NCBI GenBank assembly: GCA_039619475.1
Contig: CM077115.1
Location: forward strand, 515,984,815 to 516,048,814
Reading direction: 5' to 3'
Origin: Icerya purchasi
Lineage: Eukaryota; Arthropoda; Insecta; Hemiptera; Monophlebidae
Length of the DNA: 64,000 nucleotides
In this document: positions 48,085 through 57,893 of the stretch, one piece after another
Position numbering within the stretch: the first letter of the stretch is position 1
Layout: each line of letters starts with the position of its first letter
Position numbers and translations under genes: made by a program
The notes under the pieces: model-generated
Database searches by the model: none
What the model saw: the letters and a program-made list of their open reading frames with translations, nothing else
What the model was told of the DNA's origin: nothing

Positions 48085-48128
48085 AAAAACACCGGCACTA
48101 GTTTCGGATACTACGATCCATCTTCATG
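48085..48128 (-). ncRNA. Hammerhead-like motif, degenerate
   Basis: On minus: ACACC-ATGAAGA-T-GGAT-CGTAGT-ATCC-GAAA-CTAGTGCC-GGTGT. It has a GGAT/AUCC stem II, the GAAA strand, and ACACC/GGUGU that could form stem I. The first core base is A instead of C and no UH cleavage dinucleotide precedes stem I. It shows the same extra U before stem II as the PLE ribozymes at 49.4-53.1 kb. Probably a decayed pseudo-LTR remnant. Confidence 0.3.
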
Positions 48129-48148
48129 GTGTGTATAAACATTAAGCC

Positions 48149-49029
48149 TGCGTAGGGCGCGGTCTAGGATTCCCAAGATCGGGGGGGGGGGGGGGGCGCG
48201 GTGAGCCTGATAGGCTTACTTTACAAAAAAAAAAATCCATAAAATCCACAAAGCACTAAATTAAAACGAAACTTGGTAAAGCTTGTTTGGAATGTAGAAA
48301 ATATGGAAAAAATACAAAAAAAGATTTCAAAAAAATTTGTAAGTATTTATTATAGTACAAAAACTGCAAGTGTATTTCAATTGGCGGAAATTGTAAAACA
48401 TAATTTTGAAAAAAATCAAAAATCGCTCTGCTTGGCGATGTAGTTTTTGGGTGTTTGTCGAGTGAAATCACTCCGAGTCCTTTCAGTTCCGTGACAGGTC
48501 CGCACGAGCACGCTGAAAAGCATGCTGCACAGAGTGATTTCGCGTGACTGAGGTATATTCCTCCGTGGAATTTTTCACAGGAATATCCACCGTGCAGTCA
48601 CAGCATCTAGACCTTTTGCGGGGGCGTAAGGGTGATTTTGAGCGATGATCAAATGGCAGGAATCTCTCGAGTAAACAAGGTGAAAAAATAAATTTCTGTT
48701 ACGAGCCTGACAGGCACATATCAATATATTTTCCTCGATAATACTACCTAAGCATATATGCTTTCTAAGGGTTCATAATACACAAATAATACTGTTATTG
48801 TTGCTAACAGTAAAAAATACTGATCTAGGTTTTGTAACTGCGCGATGAGCCTGTCAGATAGCGAATTGTTTGTCCTCTTAATGGCCGATAACGTACTGAC
48901 CGGGTGGGCTGGAATCATTTCATATAGTTAGGTGACTATAGCGATGAAGGGGCTCCGCTCTGCCCACTATCAGGAAGGACACAAAAAAACTCGACGCTTG
49001 AGCCTGTCAGATCGGCCGCGCCCTACGCA
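48149..49029. mobile_element. 881-bp segment bounded by a 14-bp inverted repeat
   Basis: TGCGTAGGGCGCGG at 48149-48162 is repeated perfectly inverted at 49016-49029. Inside, GC is higher than outside, there is a G16 run (48181-48196), and the motif GCCTGATAGGC / GCCTGACAGGC / GCCTGTCAG occurs at 48205, 48705, 48849 and 49002, the outer two close to the ends. A long imperfect hairpin spans 48551-48600. No coding frame. I could not find a target-site duplication. It may be a non-autonomous DNA transposon of unknown family. Confidence 0.45.
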
Positions 49030-49302
49030 CGGTGTCAAATCATATTATGTACAAATGCTTTGACATGCCTTATTCGATGTTTTGAACGTTTGTCCGTTGC
49101 ACATTCATGCCCGATTTAGGCGTATTTTCCGTCGTCATAAACCCCTTTAATTTCATAATTTCGGCCATTAGGCTTGTAACCTTGAACGGCTCTTGCTCCT
49201 GGCGGGGAATGCGGGGCGGCGTCTCCGATGAGCAATTGTTTTTTTTGTTTTTTTTTTTTCATTTTTGGCTTTTCAGTCTGTCAGATTACGTTCTTGTCAA
49301 AC

Positions 49303-49313
49303 ATTATAAATAG
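49303..49313 (+). repeat. Target-site duplication of PLE1, left copy
   Basis: ATTATAAATAG, identical to 53171-53181. The two copies exactly flank the Penelope-like element. Confidence 0.8.
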
Positions 49314-49700
49314 TTAAAGAATATTTTGTCATCCTGTTTGTTAGTAACTATAGTATAAAAAATAAATGCTAAAATAACAAACTAATACGTAAGTAACAAA
49401 ATTAATATAAGAATATCAAACTTGTTATCTTAGGAACGTTTTCGGGCATAACCCATCTTCAGCTAAAATATAATCGAACTAAATTAAAAACATAGTGTAA
49501 CAGTGAACACAATTTAAAACTTCACTTTGAAGCTAAAATAAAATTAAATTAAAAATAAATTAAAATGAAAATAACATGAAACATAGCAACATGTGAATTG
49601 AACTACAGTCTAACACATATTGAAACTAAAAATTAAATCACAAGTTTAAAACGGTAATTAATGTGAAATAAAAACAAGAAATAAAATTGAAATAAAAAAA
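49314..49700 (-). repeat. PLE1 downstream pseudo-LTR
   Basis: Direct repeat of 52186-52571, differing by a 1-nt-scale change near 49590. At its sense 3' end it contains ATGACAAAATATTCTTTAA, which is the ORF start: the downstream unit was broken off after seven codons. This shows the head-to-tail tandem template. Confidence 0.9.
49428..49468 (-). ncRNA. Hammerhead ribozyme, PLE1 downstream pseudo-LTR
   Basis: Sense RNA: UUUUAG-CUGAAGA-U-GGGUUAUGCCC-GAAA-ACGUUC-CUAAGA. Stem I UUUUAG/CUAAGA pairs over six positions, CUGAAGA and GAAA are the invariant core (N7 = A), GGG(U)/(G)CCC is stem II, and stem III is a minimal A-A/U-U hairpin ending UUC, an allowed UH cleavage site. Minimal stem III type I hammerheads are established in PLE pseudo-LTRs. 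The extra U between core and stem II is unusual. Its role would be to cut tandem transcripts to unit length. Confidence 0.7.
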
Positions 49701-49801
49701 ATTGAAATAAAAAATGAATGATAAACATATTTGGAGATTAGATAAGAAATAAAAAATAAATAATAGAACCTGTCTAAGAAGGGCTAGAAAAAAATTTTTT
49801 A

Positions 49802-52204
49802 TTAAAGTATTATATTAAAGAGTGGGTTTTGATTGTGTGGAGTTTGGTCATTTAATATATTGTTTTTGTGTTTATTTATGTAATAGTTTTCAGCTATGTT
49901 CATTAGGTTTCCTTTATTGTATGTGGCTAATACTGTAACTGTTTTTTCTAGTGAATCAGGTGTATGTTTATTTTTTATTAAGTGTTCTGCATATGTGGAT
50001 TTTTCCGTTTCGTTATTTGTAAATGATTTAATGTGTTCTAGGTATCTATATTTTATTTTCCTACCAGTTTGACCGATGTATGCCTTTTCACAATGATTAC
50101 AGTTTATTTTGTATATACCACTATTTTCAAATATATTATTATTTTCTTTATTCATAGTAATTATTTTGTTTTTTAGGGTATTGTTTGTTTTATAAGCTAT
50201 TTGTAATCCTAGTTTTTTAAATATATTACTTAATTTGTATATATTTTTATTTATGAAAGTGAATGTTATAAATTTGTTTTTGTCTTTGTTAATATCGTTA
50301 TTTTTTGGTTTATATTTTAATTTTAATTTTATTTTTTGTATTAATTTTTCTATTATGTGTTCAGTGTAACCATTATTTATTGCAATTGTTTTTAATATTT
50401 TTATTTCATTTTGTTTTTTGTTTTGATTCATGGGGGTGTTTAGTAATCTATTTATGGCGTGTATGAAGTATGCGTGTTTATGTTGATTTGGATGGTTTGA
50501 TGTTTTGTTTATTATAGTGTCGGTTGTTGTTTGTTTTCTGTGTATATTGTATTGTAATTTATTAGTAGTTTTATTTATTATGATGTCTAAGAAGTTAATT
50601 TTATTGTTTATCTCTTTTTCCATAGTGTATTGTATGTTTTTATGTATTTTATTTAAATCATTTAAAATGTTATTTTCAGTGTTATTGTTGTTTTCATCAA
50701 AAATAACTAAAGTATCATCTACATATCTGATATATGTTTTTATATTATATTTTTTAATTAAATTTTCAATATATCTTTCTTCGAGATGTTGTAGAAATAT
50801 TTCACTTAAAATACCTGATAAGGGGGATCCCATACCTAAACCACTATTTTGGGTATATGTAATATTATTGAATTTGAAATAATTTTGTTCAATGAGTATT
50901 TTTATTAAATTGATTAATTGGTTATTATATATATTATTATTTGAAACATTTATTGATTTTTTGATTATTTCTATTGTCTCATTAATTGGTATGTTAGTGT
51001 ATAAATTGGTTATATCGTAAGAGATTATTTTAGTTTTATTGTTTATAGGTATGTTTTGTAATTTATCAAAGACATTTTGTCTATTTCTGATTGTATATTT
51101 ATCATTTAAAGATATATTTTGTTTTAATATATTGGATATGTATTTGGCTAATTTATATCCAGGGGCAGTTGTGTAATTTACTAAAGGTCTAATTGGTATA
51201 TTTGGTTTATGTATTTTTAATAGTGGGTTGAGAGTTGGTGCTTTGGGGTTCATATTTATAAAGAATTTGGCGATATTGTTATTTATTAGTAAATTTGATT
51301 CTTTTATTATTTTTCTTATTTTAGCCTGATATTTGTTTGTGGGATCGATTTTTGTCGTATTTATGTTATTTTCTTTTATAAAATTATCAGTTTTTTGAAT
51401 AAGTTCATTTTTATTTATTATAATTATACTATTTCCTTTATCAGCTTTAGCGGTAACAGCATTTTCTTGGTTTAATTTATTATTTATATTTTTGATGGTT
51501 TTTTGTATTTTTAAATGGTCTGTGTTTGTTTTGTTTTTCTTTATAATGTTTAAAATTGCGTGTGTTGCTTCGGCTGTTGTAATAGTTTGTTCATTTGTTG
51601 GTAATTTTTGTATTGCATTTTCAGTTTCTATTATTAAATTTTCATATTGTTTTTTATGTGATGTGTTTAAATTATATTTATAACCTAAATTTAAAACGTT
51701 GACTTCATCATTTGTAAATTTTATGGTAGTTAAGTTTACAGTTCTTGGATAAAAATCAAATTTATTATTAATTGTAGGTTTAGGTATTTGTTGTTTTGCT
51801 AAAGTATTTAATTTTTTATTTATTATTTGTTGTTTTTGGTATATAATGGGTTTAATTTTGTCATTAATTTTTTCAAAATATAAATTTAGAATTTCATAGT
51901 TTATATTATTAACTAATTGTAAATGTATTTTTAAGAGTTGTATATTGATTTTATTCTTTTTGTTATATAGGTAATTTATTTCATTTTTGATCCAAAATAT
52001 TTCAGCTTGTTTTTTGGTTTTTATTGCTACCGGAGATTTGTTTTTTATTTTTATTGTTGCATATTTTGGTATTATATTCAGTTGTAGGCATTTTTTATTG
52101 AAGTAGATGTTATTAATAGTTTTTTTCAATTTTAATGTTAAGTAATAATATTTTTGGATATGTATTGCTATATCAGCAAAATTCATTAAAGAATATTTTG
52201 TCAT
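49802..52204 (-). CDS. Penelope-like reverse transcriptase with GIY-YIG endonuclease
   Basis: 800 codons, no internal stop, the only long intact protein in the window. The N-terminal ~330 residues are Asn/Lys/Ile-rich and contain AKADKGNSIIIINKNE, the conserved block before PLE RT. RT follows: PLLKIHKPNIPIRPLV and TTAPGYKLAKY (about 340), SYDITNLYTNIPINE (motif A, about 395), GLGMGSPLSGILSEIFL (motif B, about 460) and RYVDDTLVIF (motif C, YVDD at about 493-496). KINFLDIII and HRKQT lead to a linker. The C-terminus is a GIY-YIG nuclease: GIYKINCNHCEKAYIGQTGR (about 693-712) with HI and ENYYINKH. It nicks DNA and reverse-transcribes PLE RNA in the nucleus. ATG at 52204 is the first Met and lies inside the repeated pseudo-LTR edge, supporting it as the real start. 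Confidence 0.92.
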   Translation of the reverse strand: MTKYSLMNFADIAIHIQKYYYLTLKLKKTINNIYFNKKCLQLNIIPKYATIKIKNKSPVAIKTKKQAEIFWIKNEINYLYNKKNKINIQLLKIHLQLVNNINYEILNLYFEKINDKIKPIIYQKQQIINKKLNTLAKQQIPKPTINNKFDFYPRTVNLTTIKFTNDEVNVLNLGYKYNLNTSHKKQYENLIIETENAIQKLPTNEQTITTAEATHAILNIIKKNKTNTDHLKIQKTIKNINNKLNQENAVTAKADKGNSIIIINKNELIQKTDNFIKENNINTTKIDPTNKYQAKIRKIIKESNLLINNNIAKFFINMNPKAPTLNPLLKIHKPNIPIRPLVNYTTAPGYKLAKYISNILKQNISLNDKYTIRNRQNVFDKLQNIPINNKTKIISYDITNLYTNIPINETIEIIKKSINVSNNNIYNNQLINLIKILIEQNYFKFNNITYTQNSGLGMGSPLSGILSEIFLQHLEERYIENLIKKYNIKTYIRYVDDTLVIFDENNNNTENNILNDLNKIHKNIQYTMEKEINNKINFLDIIINKTTNKLQYNIHRKQTTTDTIINKTSNHPNQHKHAYFIHAINRLLNTPMNQNKKQNEIKILKTIAINNGYTEHIIEKLIQKIKLKLKYKPKNNDINKDKNKFITFTFINKNIYKLSNIFKKLGLQIAYKTNNTLKNKIITMNKENNNIFENSGIYKINCNHCEKAYIGQTGRKIKYRYLEHIKSFTNNETEKSTYAEHLIKNKHTPDSLEKTVTVLATYNKGNLMNIAENYYINKHKNNILNDQTPHNQNPLFNIIL

Positions 52205-52571
52205 CCTGTTTGTTAGTAACTATAGTATAAAAAATAAATGCTAAAATAACAAACTAATACGTAAGTAACAAAATTAATATAAGAATATCAAACTTGTTAT
52301 CTTAGGAACGTTTTCGGGCATAACCCATCTTCAGCTAAAATATAATCGAACTAAATTAAAAACATAGTGTAACAGTGAACACAATTTAAAACTTCACTTT
52401 GAAGCTAAAATAAAATTAAATTAAAAATAAATTAAAATGAAAATAACATGAAACATAGCACACATGTGAATTGAACTACAGTCTAACACATATTGAAACT
52501 AAAAATTAAATCACAAGTTTAAAACGGTAATTAATGTGAAATAAAAACAAGAAATAAAATTGAAATAAAAA
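52186..52571 (-). repeat. PLE1 upstream pseudo-LTR
   Basis: Direct repeat of the downstream copy. It provides the 5' leader of the ORF and overlaps its first codons (ATG at 52204-52202). In PLEs this region carries promoter activity; no TATA box is obvious among the AT-rich text. Confidence 0.85.
52300..52340 (-). ncRNA. Hammerhead ribozyme, PLE1 upstream pseudo-LTR
   Basis: Identical in sequence and fold to the one at 49428-49468. Cleavage here and in the downstream copy would release a unit-length transcript containing the ORF. Confidence 0.7.
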
Positions 52572-53170
52572 TGATTCACTAGAAAAAACAGTTACAGTAT
52601 TAGCCACATACAATAAAGGAAACCTAATGAACATAGCTGAAAACTATTACATAAATAAACACAAAAACAATATATTAAATGACCAAACTCCACACAATCA
52701 AAACCCACTCTTTAATATAATACTTTAATAAAAAATTTTTTTCTAGCCCTTCTTAGACAGGTTCTATTATTTATTTCTTATCTAATCTCCAAATATGTTT
52801 ATCATTCATTTTTTATTTCAATTTTTTATTTCAATTTTATTTCTTGTTTTTATTTCACATTAATTACCGTTTTAAACTTGTGATTTAATTTTTAGTTTCA
52901 ATATGTGTTAGACTGTAGTTCAATTCACATGTGTGCTATGTTTCATGTTATTTTCATTTTAATTTATTTTTAATTTAATTTTATTTTAGCTTCAAAGTGA
53001 AGTTTTAAATTGTGTTCACTGTTACACTATGTTTTTAATTTAGTTCGATTATATTTTAGCTGAAGATGGGTTATGCCCGAAAACGTTCCTAAGATAACAA
53101 GTTTGATATTCTTATATTAATTTTGTTACTTACGTATTAGTTTGTTATTTTAGCATTTATTTTTTATACT
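52571..53170 (+). repeat. Inverted partial copy of the PLE1 3' end
   Basis: Reverse copy of 49352-49955. It encodes the last ~50 residues of the PLE protein on plus (ending NQNPLFNIIL and stop at about 52728-52730), then the 3' UTR and pseudo-LTR. It therefore forms a ~600-bp inverted repeat with the far end of the element. Confidence 0.9.
53054..53094 (+). ncRNA. Hammerhead ribozyme in the inverted PLE1 fragment
   Basis: Third copy of the same fold, now on plus, with all core bases and pairings kept. Confidence 0.65.
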
Positions 53171-53181
53171 ATTATAAATAG
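53171..53181 (+). repeat. Target-site duplication of PLE1, right copy
   Basis: ATTATAAATAG, identical to 49303-49313. Confidence 0.8.
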
Positions 53182-55709
53182 TAGCTGGACACGATTTTTA
53201 AGTTCGAAACTTTAGTGAAATCAAAGTATTGGCGGATAACAGCGCTAATAATCCTCGAGAACAGCTAAATTAATTGGCTCGTATTCGAAGTATCGTACGA
53301 GCCGCTAGGCGTGTATTTTATATTTTTTCTGTCTCACATGTGCTTCTGATTTCTCCAGATTAGTGTAAGGTTTTTAAATTGTACAGACTTCTGCTACTGT
53401 CTGGCTCTTACTTCACTAGTTCGGCTTTCCGAAATTTACCGATCAGGAATTCAATATCCTCCCGCCCAGGCTGTAAGATTTTGCCGAAAAACTGCTACAC
53501 CAGATAGATAAATTTAAACATTCACACGCGCTACTCTTTCCGATATGTGAAGTATCTCTTTTTGTATAAGCCCCGTTAAGCTTGGGAGTTCTTCTTCATC
53601 AATGAGCCGTGGGATTACACTAATAATCCTCGCCAGTCGCAGATATTAAGGGCAGCATGTTGACAGCTGTACACAACTGCTTATCAGTTCTAATGGCGAA
53701 ACTTTATGCTGCGGAACGGGGATTTTGTTCTTACTGTGCCATCTAATGCAATTTTACCGTACGTAATACAAAAAAAAAAAGAAGCAAAAAAAAAAACGGA
53801 ACATATTAGAGCATTTTGATGTTCTTCTCGCGGCATCGGGTTTTAAATTTTCTTCAAATTGCAATTATCAATAATGTCCGTCGCGTTGAATTAGCAAATT
53901 TTTTGACATTTTCAAAAGTACATTTCCAAGCGAAAACATTCAGAAAATCGTCTTTGACTTTTGGTTTTCCCCTGGAAAAGGTTCTGAAAATTTTCATATC
54001 TTTAACTGTACAGATATTTATATCATAGTTCGGGGGGAGTAAATTAGAAGAATTTTCTAAAATGAATTGGGTAAACTGAAAAAACTCGTCATTTTGATAA
54101 TTTAATTCCGATAGCTCTATAGTTGAACTTTTTTCCGATGTCCTTGTCGCTGAAAAATAAGCTCAACTAAATGGGAACGCGAAAAAAAAAAAGAACAGGG
54201 CGAGAGAAAAAAAATATTTAAGAAAAATCGGCATAGAAATTTCCGATAAGCTGTCGGCGGTAGACAGAAAAAGCGGGTAAACGGTTTTGAGGCCGCTTCT
54301 GATCCGATGGACCAGCCAATGCGGCTACACTTCTGGATAATACCGTTTCGATCTGGACACAAAGCAAATAGACACATTGGAGCATTTCCGACTGCTGCGC
54401 AGCTGAAATGTAAGCGTGTACGTGTTGCCGCAAAGGAACACTGCAGAACGACACAATTCATATCAGCGAGTTCAAAAAACCGATTAACCCAGTAAAAATA
54501 GGCATGTGCGCGCGCACGCGAGTCAACTTTCAATCCCGTTCCGAGAAGGATATCGCAGCACACTTTTAAATTAGCCAAAAATGAAACAGCCACTATCCTC
54601 CTAGCAGCCTTAAAATTACTAAGAAAAAACGCATTAATTACTCTACTGGGGAGTATCGTTCGTTTCCGTAAAAACGGCATTAATTCCTTGAAATTCGCGC
54701 GTTGCAAGTTTTCGAAAACGCCTTATCAAAATATATTCCAATCTGCGAAATCCTCCATCAATCTAGCCAATATTCTTGGACGTTATCTTTTCGGCCGCAG
54801 TGGTGGCGTACTCTTTTGTTTGGGGGGGATTTACCCTATTGAAATTTTGGAGAAATTTGATATCAGAGCCAGGCGCAGAAAACCAAGTTTTAGAGCGGTA
54901 CAGTTTGAGGGGCGGAATTATATTGATTATACTTGCCCTGCAAAGGAATTGTTTAGAAGGGGGGGGGGGGGTACTTTATCTTTTTTATTCATGTTTAATT
55001 ATATTTTATTTATAAAATAACCGCATTGTTTATTGTTTTTTTAATAACAAGGATAAAAATAGTACAATGCGACGTGCTTTTTTACCTTTTTTGTAATAAA
55101 TAACAAAAACAAATGGTTTTATTTTTCACACGGGGAGGCAATTCCTACTACTGGAAAGATTATTACTAATCATTTTTCTTTCACTTTTCGTGCCATCAGT
55201 ATACTTTAATTCGTATCGGTTGCGTAGAAAAAATATTTACGGATTCCGGAAAGGTTAGTGTACGCAATTCAGTTTATTTCAAGTAAAAAAAAAAAGAAAT
55301 GACAAGAAAACTAAATTTAGACGTAATTTAGATTTTATCAGTTCTTGCAGTTTTTCATTAAAAAAATTGTGCCAAATTTTTTTATGTATGTTGTATTTTT
55401 ACATACAAAAAACAAAAAATACATATAATTGTATTTCCTAATCTGTCTATGTCTGTCAGTAAATAAATATTTTCACTTTAAAGACTTTATTCTGGCCAGA
55501 TGCTACAGACGATATACAATTTCAGAAAAATTCAATCGATATGTAACTAACAGTGATTTTTTCCGAGCGTGATTCACTACGGAAAAACACCATTGCAAAA
55601 ATTTAACAATGAAATTCGAAGGCAGTGTTTAAAAGAAGTACGCGAGAAGAACGGCGAACGGTTTGTTTCTGTTATTCAATTTTCTAAGAACTCTACAGAC
55701 TATAATTTT
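53182..55709. other. Interval without recognised gene
   Basis: The longest frames (196 codons on minus, 54117-54707; 110 on plus, 54688-55020) oppose or adjoin each other and have no domain, signal or codon pattern I can support. A G12 run at about 54960-54971 and A-runs. Nothing named. Confidence 0.4.
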
Positions 55710-55744
55710 TAGGATTCCGTATACATATAATGTACGGAATCCTA
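55710..55744. other. Perfect 12-bp inverted repeat
   Basis: TAGGATTCCGTA, 11-nt loop, TACGGAATCCTA. A third partial copy, TAGGATTCCG, occurs at 55858. Could be a small hairpin or the end motif of a lost element. Confidence 0.6.
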
Positions 55745-56550
55745 ATAAGATGGTACACAAATGACAAAACTATTTAATTAAAATATGCAATAACTCACGA
55801 ACGGCTTGACTTATAAATTTCATTTTTTTTTTCGCATTAGAAGAGATGCAAGACAATTAGGATTCCGAGGCATCAGAGAAAACGCTTTTACTTATTGCAA
55901 GTCATGAAAAATGATTCCTTCATTGTAAGTCTTTGCGGTATTCGAGAATTACTATTTTTAATAGTTTATCAGCTGCCTCTGTATATTTACGGGGGGGGGG
56001 GGGCAAAAGCGTTGATTTATCTTCAGCATTGGAGATGGGGCTGAAAATGTTCAAACTCTTCCGGAAAAGTAGGCGAAAAATGGAAGATATTATATTACCA
56101 GAATCTATTGAAAAGGAACTTGCCCATCAAATTGAAGGTCAGAAATATAAAAATTCCGAGATAATAAAATATCAGAAGAATCGTGACAATTTTTTGATAC
56201 CAATCCACGCGCATAACCCGTAGAGATTAGAGATTTTATCCCCTTTTTAGAGCACTTTATCATCAGCCAAATCGAACAAAGATTTGTTAAAGATGTTTTC
56301 TCTGTCTAAACTCGAAAAAATATTTTATCAAAACAAAAATTATCTCGACACCTGAAGACAATATGTTAAGGAAATAGTGCATCAACTGACCATATAGAAT
56401 GGCCAAGTGACATCAAAACTCATGGTAAATATTTCCATATTATTCTATCGAAGGTTTCGATTCGAAATCATTGATGTGGGCATTATTTTAACCTTCTTTT
56501 TTTTTGGAACCTTCAACGAATTCATATTCGATAATAATGCATGAAAAGTA
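55745..56550. other. Interval with one unassigned 96-codon frame
   Basis: The plus frame 55933-56223 includes MFKLFRKSRRKMEDIILP and a Lys/Glu-rich helix-like C-terminus. It starts across a G12 run (55991-56002). No family recognised, probably spurious. Confidence 0.3.
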
Positions 56551-57429
56551 CGTAGGGCATTTCAAAAGTAATCCACACGTATCCATACAAAAAAAAAAAA
56601 AAAAAATGTATTTGACAAATTTAAAAATATTATAATCTTTCAATATTTCTCCTCAATCGAGGAAGATTCTGGATGCCGAACCCGTCGGGTCACAACACTA
56701 TTTAAGGCCTCTAAATCCGGAATACGGATTCCTCGCATCGCCTCTTGAGTTTACAAAACAGGGGTGATCATAATCACAAGGAGCCCCATATGTTGGATGC
56801 GGGTAACCTAGCCGTATTCCGCAAAAATTGCTCGAATTTCTCACATTTCCATGCAAGATGAGAACGCAGGCGATCAAATCGCGACGGACAATGTAGTTTT
56901 CAGATTTTTCGGTGCTGGTAGCCAACAGATTTTCCATACCAGCTGTATAACCTACCTCTTTTCGCACACCATACGACGATCTTCATCGATCACGGTTGCA
57001 TAACGATGTTTGTGTTGTCACGCGAAATTCTGGGACGACCAGTAGTAACAGGCGCATCTTCAACCGACAAGCAGCCCCTTCTTTAAATTTTTCTTCCCAG
57101 TGAGAAATACTGACACAGAGTCCATGGTGTCACTACTGCCACGTGTACTTCTTCAAATGCAGAATGAATTTCTGTAGTCCTACAACCAGGAAAAATTTCC
57201 ATTTTCACTCACGATCGCTGGTCCAGATTTGTAACGCGACCCGATAGAGTGGCCTTCCATCATTACTATAAAAACATGTCTGTACGCACGCACAACTCAC
57301 TCGAAACCAATCACAGTGCACACTGTCCTGTTGACAAAACTTCATAGTATCCCTTCTAGTTTGCCCTCCTCCTAGATGCATACAGACTGCGTAAGAACGC
57401 TGTGTGTATTACTTTTGAAATACTCCACG
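56551..57429 (-). mobile_element. Mariner-like transposon, internally deleted
   Basis: Ends are inverted repeats of about 29 bp with five or so differences: CGTAGGGCATTTCAAAAGTA on the left and, inverted, CGTGGAGTATTTCAAAAGTA on the right. Both are bordered by TA (56549-56550 and 57430-57431), the mariner target duplication. On minus the transposase is readable in pieces: a start with QKFILHLKKY, then VEDAPVTTGRPRISRDN (about 57085-57030), and the C-terminus with DYDHPCFV. At 879 bp it is shorter than the usual ~1.3 kb; the central catalytic part (DD34D) is missing, and stops occur. Confidence 0.75.
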
Positions 57430-57619
57430 TATTTCTACGTTAGTCGAGTAAATCCTTGATTATTTATCACGAATACTTTCACACAGTATAGACGAAAAAG
57501 AAAAAAATAAGAAATTGAACAAATGTAGCAACACCTGAAATTCTTTCCAATGCATATATTTCATTGGTGTGCCATCGAAAAGAAAATATTTTTCACTTCT
57601 TCAAAAGCCGACTTTTAAC

Positions 57620-57893
57620 ATATTTCAACCCTTTGTTTGTGACCCCGATCACATAATGTTCGGGTGTTCGTCTCTTGTAAGCGATCAAGCTTCTTTTTAT
57701 TCCTTTCTTTTACATATTCCCACTCTGCATACAGGGCTTCGTTCATTCTCTCCCTTCCTTTTCCTTCTGTTGCACAAGCTTTTGATTCTTTTTTGTCGGC
57801 TACCTCTGATATCGTGTAAAGTCTCTTGCGTCCTTTTTCCTCTGTTCTTGGGCCAATGTCCTTCTAGACGAACCCAAAAAAAAAAAAAAACCT
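57620..57893 (+). pseudogene. Family A-like 3' end
   Basis: Plus frame 57569-57949 contains VCDPDHIMFGC, the family A type knuckle, followed by Phe/Leu-rich sequence and a 3' end GACGAACCC with an A16 tail (57878-57893). The DNA is more diverged than the 8 and 46 kb copies. Target duplication not evident. Confidence 0.55.

Larger units (their letters stand above)
49314..53170 (-). mobile_element. Penelope-like element 1 (PLE1), apparently complete
   Basis: A 3.86-kb insertion in minus orientation. Order in the sense direction: an inverted partial copy (53170-52571), an upstream pseudo-LTR (52571-52186), the RT/GIY-YIG ORF (52204-49802), then the downstream pseudo-LTR ending at 49314, which runs into the first few codons of a further tandem unit. 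The mix of direct pseudo-LTR and inverted end fragment is a known PLE hallmark, attributed to insertion from multimeric templates. An 11-bp target duplication flanks the whole. The uninterrupted ORF and near-identical repeats suggest a recent insertion. Confidence 0.9.

Noticed and set aside
50505..51683. Plus-strand hydrophobic frames opposite the PLE ORF
   Set aside because: Complement of Asn/Lys/Ile codons gives Phe/Leu/Val-rich text. No independent evidence.
54117..54707. 196-codon minus-strand open frame
   Set aside because: Phe/Ser/Arg/Cys-rich, no domain, no conserved motif, and overlapping open frames on the other strand. I cannot support it as a gene.
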